DNA from: Thermococcus eurythermalis
GTDB taxonomy: Archaea; Methanobacteriota_B; Thermococci; Thermococcales; Thermococcaceae
Assembly (NCBI RefSeq): GCF_000769655.1
Contig: NZ_CP008887.1
Span: forward strand, 496,001 to 560,000
DNA: 64,000 bases
Direction of reading: 5' to 3'
Part shown: in pieces, positions 60,591 to 64,000 of the stretch
Numbering within the stretch: position 1 is the stretch's first letter
Layout: the number at the start of each line of letters is the position of its first letter
Made by a program: the position numbers and the translations under genes
The notes under the pieces: generated by a model
What the model was told of the DNA's origin: nothing
Database searches by the model: none
Seen by the model: the letters and a program-made list of their open reading frames with translations, nothing else

Positions 60591-62360
60591 ATGGACGAGT
60601 TTGAAAAGGCCGTCGAGGAGCTTGCGAGACTCGTGATGAGCGGCGAGATAAAGACCCGTGAGGAGCTTAACAGGTACAAGATAGCCGTATCCAGGAAGTA
60701 TCACCTCTCAAAGATTCCAGGTAATTCTGACATACTCAAGGCAATCCCCGAGGAGAGGAGGGACGAGTTCAGAGACCTGCTCAAGAGAAAGCCGACGAGG
60801 ACGATAAGCGGCGTCGCGGTCGTTGCAATGATGACGAAGCCCTTTCCCTGTCCCCATGGGCGCTGTATCTACTGCCCCGGTGGGCCGAGCGTCGGCTCGC
60901 CCCAGAGTTACACCGGAAGGGAGCCTTCTGCCCTTAGGGCCGTCCAGAGCGCCTATCATCCATACATCATCATGATGCGCCGCCTCAAGCAGCTCACCGA
61001 CATAGGCCACGACGTTGACAAGGTCGAGGTTATAATTCAGGGCGGGACTTTTCCGGCGGTTGATCTCGATTACCAGGAGTGGTTCGTCAAGTGCGCCTTC
61101 AAGGCGATGAACGACTTCCCGTACTTTAAGGATATAGAAAACCTCGAAGAGAAGCTGATTAGGCTGATAGTGAAGAAGGACGAGTCCGTTTTTGAGGAGG
61201 ACCCGAAGTTCAAGGAAGCCTGGGAGAAAACCCACTCAAAGCCCTACTACTACCTCGAAGACGAGCAGAGGAAGAACGAGAAAGCTAAGGTTAGAATGGT
61301 CGGCCTTACCATAGAGACCCGCCCGGACTGGGCCTTCGAGAGGCACATAGACAGGATGCTCAAGCTGGGAACTACGCGCGTTGAGCTTGGCGTCCAGACG
61401 GTTTTCAACTTCATCCACGAGAGGACTAAGAGAGGTCACGGCGTCGAGGAGATAGTTAAGGCCACACAGCTCCTCCGCGATGCTGGCTTGAAGATAAACT
61501 ACCACATAATGCCCGGTCTGCCGGGGAGCAACTTCGAGCGCGACCTTTACACATTCCGCACAATCTTTGAAGACCCCCGCTTCAGGCCGGACATGCTCAA
61601 AATCTACCCGACGCTCGTCACGAGGGACGCCCCCCTCTACCGCTGGTGGAAGGAAGGCAAGTACCGCCCCTACCATACTGAGGAGGCCGTGGAGCTCCTC
61701 GTCGAGGCCTACAAGCTCTTCCCGAAGTGGGTTCGCGTCATGAGAATTCAGCGCGACATTCCAGTCCAGCTCATCGTTGACGGCGTCAAGCACTCCAACC
61801 TGGGCCAGCTCGTCCTCAACGAGCTGATAAAGCGTGGCATAAGGCCGAGGGAGATTCGCTTTAGGGAAGTCGGCCACATGATGGAGAAGTTCGGAATCCA
61901 GCCCGAGGTCGAGCACATCAAGCTCCTCCGCGAGGACTACGATGCCGCTGGCGGAAGGGAAATCTTTCTGAGCTTTGAGGACGTTAAGAACGATATCCTG
62001 ATAGGCTTCCTCCGCCTGAGGATTCCGAGCGAGAAAGCCCACAGGAAGGAGATAAACTGCTGTCCCTCGGCCATAGTCAGGGAGCTCCACGTTTACGGCC
62101 CGCTCGTGCCGATAGGTGGGAAGCCGAGGTACGAGTGGCAGCACCGGGGCTACGGAAGGGAGCTTCTGGCCGAGGCAGAGAGAATAGCGAGGGAGGAGTT
62201 CGACGTCAAGAAGATGCTCGTCATAAGCGGTGTTGGCGTCAGGGAGTACTACAGGAAGTTCGGCTACCGTAAGAACGGGCCCTACGTTGCAAAGAGGCTC
62301 GACAGGAGCTACGCTGATTACAAAAAGAGTAAGGAGTTCGACGCCCACCTGAACACTTAA
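60591..62360 (+). CDS. elp3: Elp3-like tRNA uridine-34 carboxymethylation radical SAM/acetyltransferase
   Basis: A 589-residue protein. The radical SAM domain carries CPHGRCIYC (Cys-x4-Cys-x2-Cys) around residue 88, with FPAVDLDYQEWF and HIMPGLPGSNFERD as further conserved parts. The C-terminal GNAT domain (about residues 450-585) has ELHVYGPLVPIG and WQHRGYGRELLAEAERIA, the acetyl-CoA-binding site. Archaeal Elp3 alone makes cm5U34 in tRNA. CTTTTAAAA lies about 40 bases upstream, and GAGGTG before ATG 60591. Confidence 0.95.
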   Translation: MDEFEKAVEELARLVMSGEIKTREELNRYKIAVSRKYHLSKIPGNSDILKAIPEERRDEFRDLLKRKPTRTISGVAVVAMMTKPFPCPHGRCIYCPGGPSVGSPQSYTGREPSALRAVQSAYHPYIIMMRRLKQLTDIGHDVDKVEVIIQGGTFPAVDLDYQEWFVKCAFKAMNDFPYFKDIENLEEKLIRLIVKKDESVFEEDPKFKEAWEKTHSKPYYYLEDEQRKNEKAKVRMVGLTIETRPDWAFERHIDRMLKLGTTRVELGVQTVFNFIHERTKRGHGVEEIVKATQLLRDAGLKINYHIMPGLPGSNFERDLYTFRTIFEDPRFRPDMLKIYPTLVTRDAPLYRWWKEGKYRPYHTEEAVELLVEAYKLFPKWVRVMRIQRDIPVQLIVDGVKHSNLGQLVLNELIKRGIRPREIRFREVGHMMEKFGIQPEVEHIKLLREDYDAAGGREIFLSFEDVKNDILIGFLRLRIPSEKAHRKEINCCPSAIVRELHVYGPLVPIGGKPRYEWQHRGYGRELLAEAERIAREEFDVKKMLVISGVGVREYYRKFGYRKNGPYVAKRLDRSYADYKKSKEFDAHLNT

Positions 62361-62362
62361 GC

Positions 62363-62921
62363 TTAAGCCAGAACTCCGCTTTTTTCTTTCTCAACTTTAG
62401 CCGCCAGCGCTATCGCTATGAAGTTCGCACCGCTCATCAGCAGGTCAACTGAGACGAACAGTCCGATTGCCCAGAGGCTTGACCAAGGCCACTGGAGCAC
62501 TATCATTGCGCCTAGGAGGATTGTGACGACGCCTGAGAGGATCATCAGGGCCCACTTGGTTGACGTCCTTGTTCTGGAAGGCCACGCCGATCCTTATCGC
62601 GCCTATCGCTATCAGCGAGAACCCGAGGACGAGCGTCAGCACTGTCGTCGCGAGAACGGGATTCTCAAGGGTCGCTATACCGCCGATAACGTAGATAATG
62701 CCCATGAGAATGTGCAGGCCCCTGCTCTTCCAGTCCTTCGTTTTGGCGATTCCCTGCGCAATCTGGAGCGCTCCACCAACGACCATGAACGCTCCGAACA
62801 CCGCAACGCTCGTTATCGTCATCAGCGGCAGGAGGAGCAGTCCCGCGACTCCAAGTGTTGTGAATATCACGCCAAGCACGAGCATCCATGCCCAGTTCTT
62901 CTTGAGCTCACCGGATTCCAT
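62363..62921 (-). pseudogene. HdeD-family (DUF308) membrane protein, frameshifted
   Basis: From ATG 62921 (GGGAGGTG upstream) the frame encodes five membrane segments of an HdeD/DUF308 protein (VFGAFMVVGGALQIAQGIA, LHILMGIIYVIGGIATLENP) and then runs into non-membrane sequence after FQNKD. From about 62560 a second frame continues with KWALMILSGVVTILLGAMIV and another pair of segments to 62363. Together they give the usual length and segment number of the family, so a single-base shift lies near 62555-62575. HdeD proteins are linked to acid stress in bacteria; the archaeal role is unknown. Confidence 0.75.
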
Positions 62922-63021
62922 GGAACCACCTCCCAACTTTTTTCACCAAAAGTAACTTTAAGTCCTTAAAAAGTTTTCTGTGGAAAAGTTAGTAAAATGG
63001 GGGAAAAGAAGAGAACGGGGC

Positions 63022-64000
63022 TTAACGCCTTCCGTACTTCCTCAGCAGGAGCCCGAGCACGAGGAGTGCTCCCAGGATTATGGCCATTCCCAAGTACGTC
63101 TGACCGCTTCCCTTATTTACGGTGACTCTGAGGCTCGTCTCTCTGCTCTTCTGGTCGCTGACGGCCTTTACTGTGATAACGTAGTCTCCCGCGTCGGTGT
63201 TTTCGGGAACCGTCACCTCCAACGTAAACTCGACTTCCTCGTCCCTTCCGAGGGAGGGCACTTTGCGGGGCTCCACCTTTACGTTCCACCCTTTGGGGGC
63301 CTCTACCTCCAGCCTGACGTTGGTCAGCGGGCTGGTTCCCGTGTTGTACACCCTAACGGAGGTCTTTGCCTCGTCTCCCGCCTCTACCTTCAGGCTGTAC
63401 CTTTCCAGGGTCGCGGTCATCCCGTAGCTGCCCGTCAGCCTTGCCGTGAGGTCTATTTCCCTGCTCTCCCCGCTTCCCTCGGAGGTCACGCTGAGTTTTG
63501 AGCTGTACGTCCCGAGCTCGGCCGTGTCTGGGGGTATCAAGATTACGTAGAGGTGCTTTTCTTCTCCCGCCTTCACGTAGGCGCTCGTTATTCCCGTGTG
63601 AGAGGTGGGGTCTTCAACCACCATTCCGCCCCAGTTCTCTGGCACCTGCAGGCTCAATGAGTACGTGTCGTCCTGCGTTCCGAGGTTCTTCAGGACAACG
63701 GGGTAGATGAACGTCTGCCCAAGCACCTGGCTCTTTGAGGGCTCCGGAGCGCTCACCTCAAGGTAGTAGGGGAGCTTCTGCATGCTTACTTGGAGCTCTC
63801 CTTTCCTGCCCGCCCTTATCTCGACGTTTTTCTCAACCTCTCTGTAGGCCTCCTTTGAAATCCGGACGGTGTAGCTCCCTTCGGGGGCCTCTATAACTGC
63901 CGTCCCGTCGGAGAGCGTCTTTGCTTCCGCAACCATCTCCCCGCCCCGTAGAAGCTCAACCCTTGCGCCGGCGATGTACGACCCGGACTCCCTGTCTGTG
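63022..64000 (-). CDS. NEW3/PEGA-type cell-surface protein, C-terminal part
   Basis: The frame is open at the right edge of the window (326 residues visible). A carboxypeptidase-regulatory/PEGA-like beta domain (ELLRGGEMVAEAKTLSDGTA, PEGSYTVRISKEAYREVEKN) is followed by two NEW3-type Ig-like domains (YPVVLKNLGTQDDTYSLSLQ and VRVYNTGTSPLTNVRLEVEA with GWNVKVEP) and a C-terminal membrane helix with basic end (LGMAIILGALLVLGLLLRKY). It is an exported, membrane-anchored surface protein. Its N-terminus lies outside the window. Confidence 0.8.
   Translation of the reverse strand, partial: TDRESGSYIAGARVELLRGGEMVAEAKTLSDGTAVIEAPEGSYTVRISKEAYREVEKNVEIRAGRKGELQVSMQKLPYYLEVSAPEPSKSQVLGQTFIYPVVLKNLGTQDDTYSLSLQVPENWGGMVVEDPTSHTGITSAYVKAGEEKHLYVILIPPDTAELGTYSSKLSVTSEGSGESREIDLTARLTGSYGMTATLERYSLKVEAGDEAKTSVRVYNTGTSPLTNVRLEVEAPKGWNVKVEPRKVPSLGRDEEVEFTLEVTVPENTDAGDYVITVKAVSDQKSRETSLRVTVNKGSGQTYLGMAIILGALLVLGLLLRKYGRR

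Noticed and set aside
61236-62348. A 370-codon open frame on the minus strand.
   Set aside because: It is the antisense shadow of elp3 and lacks any start signal.

Overview
The window is a piece of a chromosome from a hyperthermophilic archaeon of the order Thermococcales, most probably a GC-rich Thermococcus. Signs of this are GGAGGTGAT/GGTGAT ribosome sites, TTTAAA-type TATA boxes 25-30 bases before genes (many transcripts look leaderless), DUF257 proteins, a CGP-CTERM surface protein, a GH57 4-alpha-glucanotransferase under a TATCAC-N5-GTGATA operator (Thermococcales glycolytic motif), two TtuA-type thiolases, archaeal Elp3, and box C/D guide RNAs. No rRNA, tRNA, CRISPR array or complete insertion sequence was seen.

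Layout. 1-9.9 kb: end of pcp, a DUF460 protein, two paralogous membrane-protein/winged-helix modules, a DUF257-like protein, a CPBP protease, a PIN/RHH toxin-antitoxin pair, a TtuA-like thiolase and a site-2 protease. 10-16 kb: two C/D guide RNAs around a broken PEGA/CGP-CTERM gene, mfnA, a CPA2 antiporter with a DUF131 protein, a HAD phosphatase and a polyprenol-kinase-like protein. 16-28 kb: a giant secreted CBM9/CARDB protein divergent from the GH57 enzyme, DUF257, cell-surface glycosylation genes (PTPS-related membrane protein, GT2) and a second TtuA-like gene. 28-41 kb: a frameshifted lipoprotein with calcium-binding repeats and a transglutaminase domain, more DUF257 genes, an FAD dehydrogenase, a CBS protein with two tandem CPA2 antiporters, two zinc-ribbon/HTH transposase-like genes, and a DUF257 - chemoreceptor - DUF257-like cassette. 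41-49 kb: a guide RNA, MarC, hisS, a PLD-like lipoprotein, a fourth guide RNA, alaS and an ABC-2 transporter. 53.3-64 kb: ABC transporter genes, a nuclease-like protein, a Nif3-like protein, elp3, a frameshifted HdeD protein and the end of a surface protein.

The most unusual stretch is 49.1-53.3 kb, visibly AT-rich among GC-rich neighbours. It holds two 36-codon Cys-rich peptides (50316-50426, 50519-50629), each preceded by the same 23-nt leader with a strong ribosome site, then a radical SAM-SPASM enzyme, a separate PqqD-like peptide-binding protein, and a divergent hydantoinase/oxoprolinase-like (ASKHA-fold) protein. The last gene overlaps an ABC exporter operon. A divergently transcribed FAD-dependent geranylgeranyl-reductase-like gene shares the composition. 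I read this as an apparently undescribed archaeal RiPP (modified peptide) biosynthesis, export and immunity system. The function is inference; the gene order, motifs and twin peptides are direct observations.

A second theme is the DUF257 family: six members, none with a P-loop, two of them bracketing a chemoreceptor that has almost no extracellular domain. A third is several single-base frameshifts in otherwise intact genes (PEGA protein, TSP3/transglutaminase lipoprotein, zinc-ribbon protein, HdeD), which may be assembly errors or real decay.
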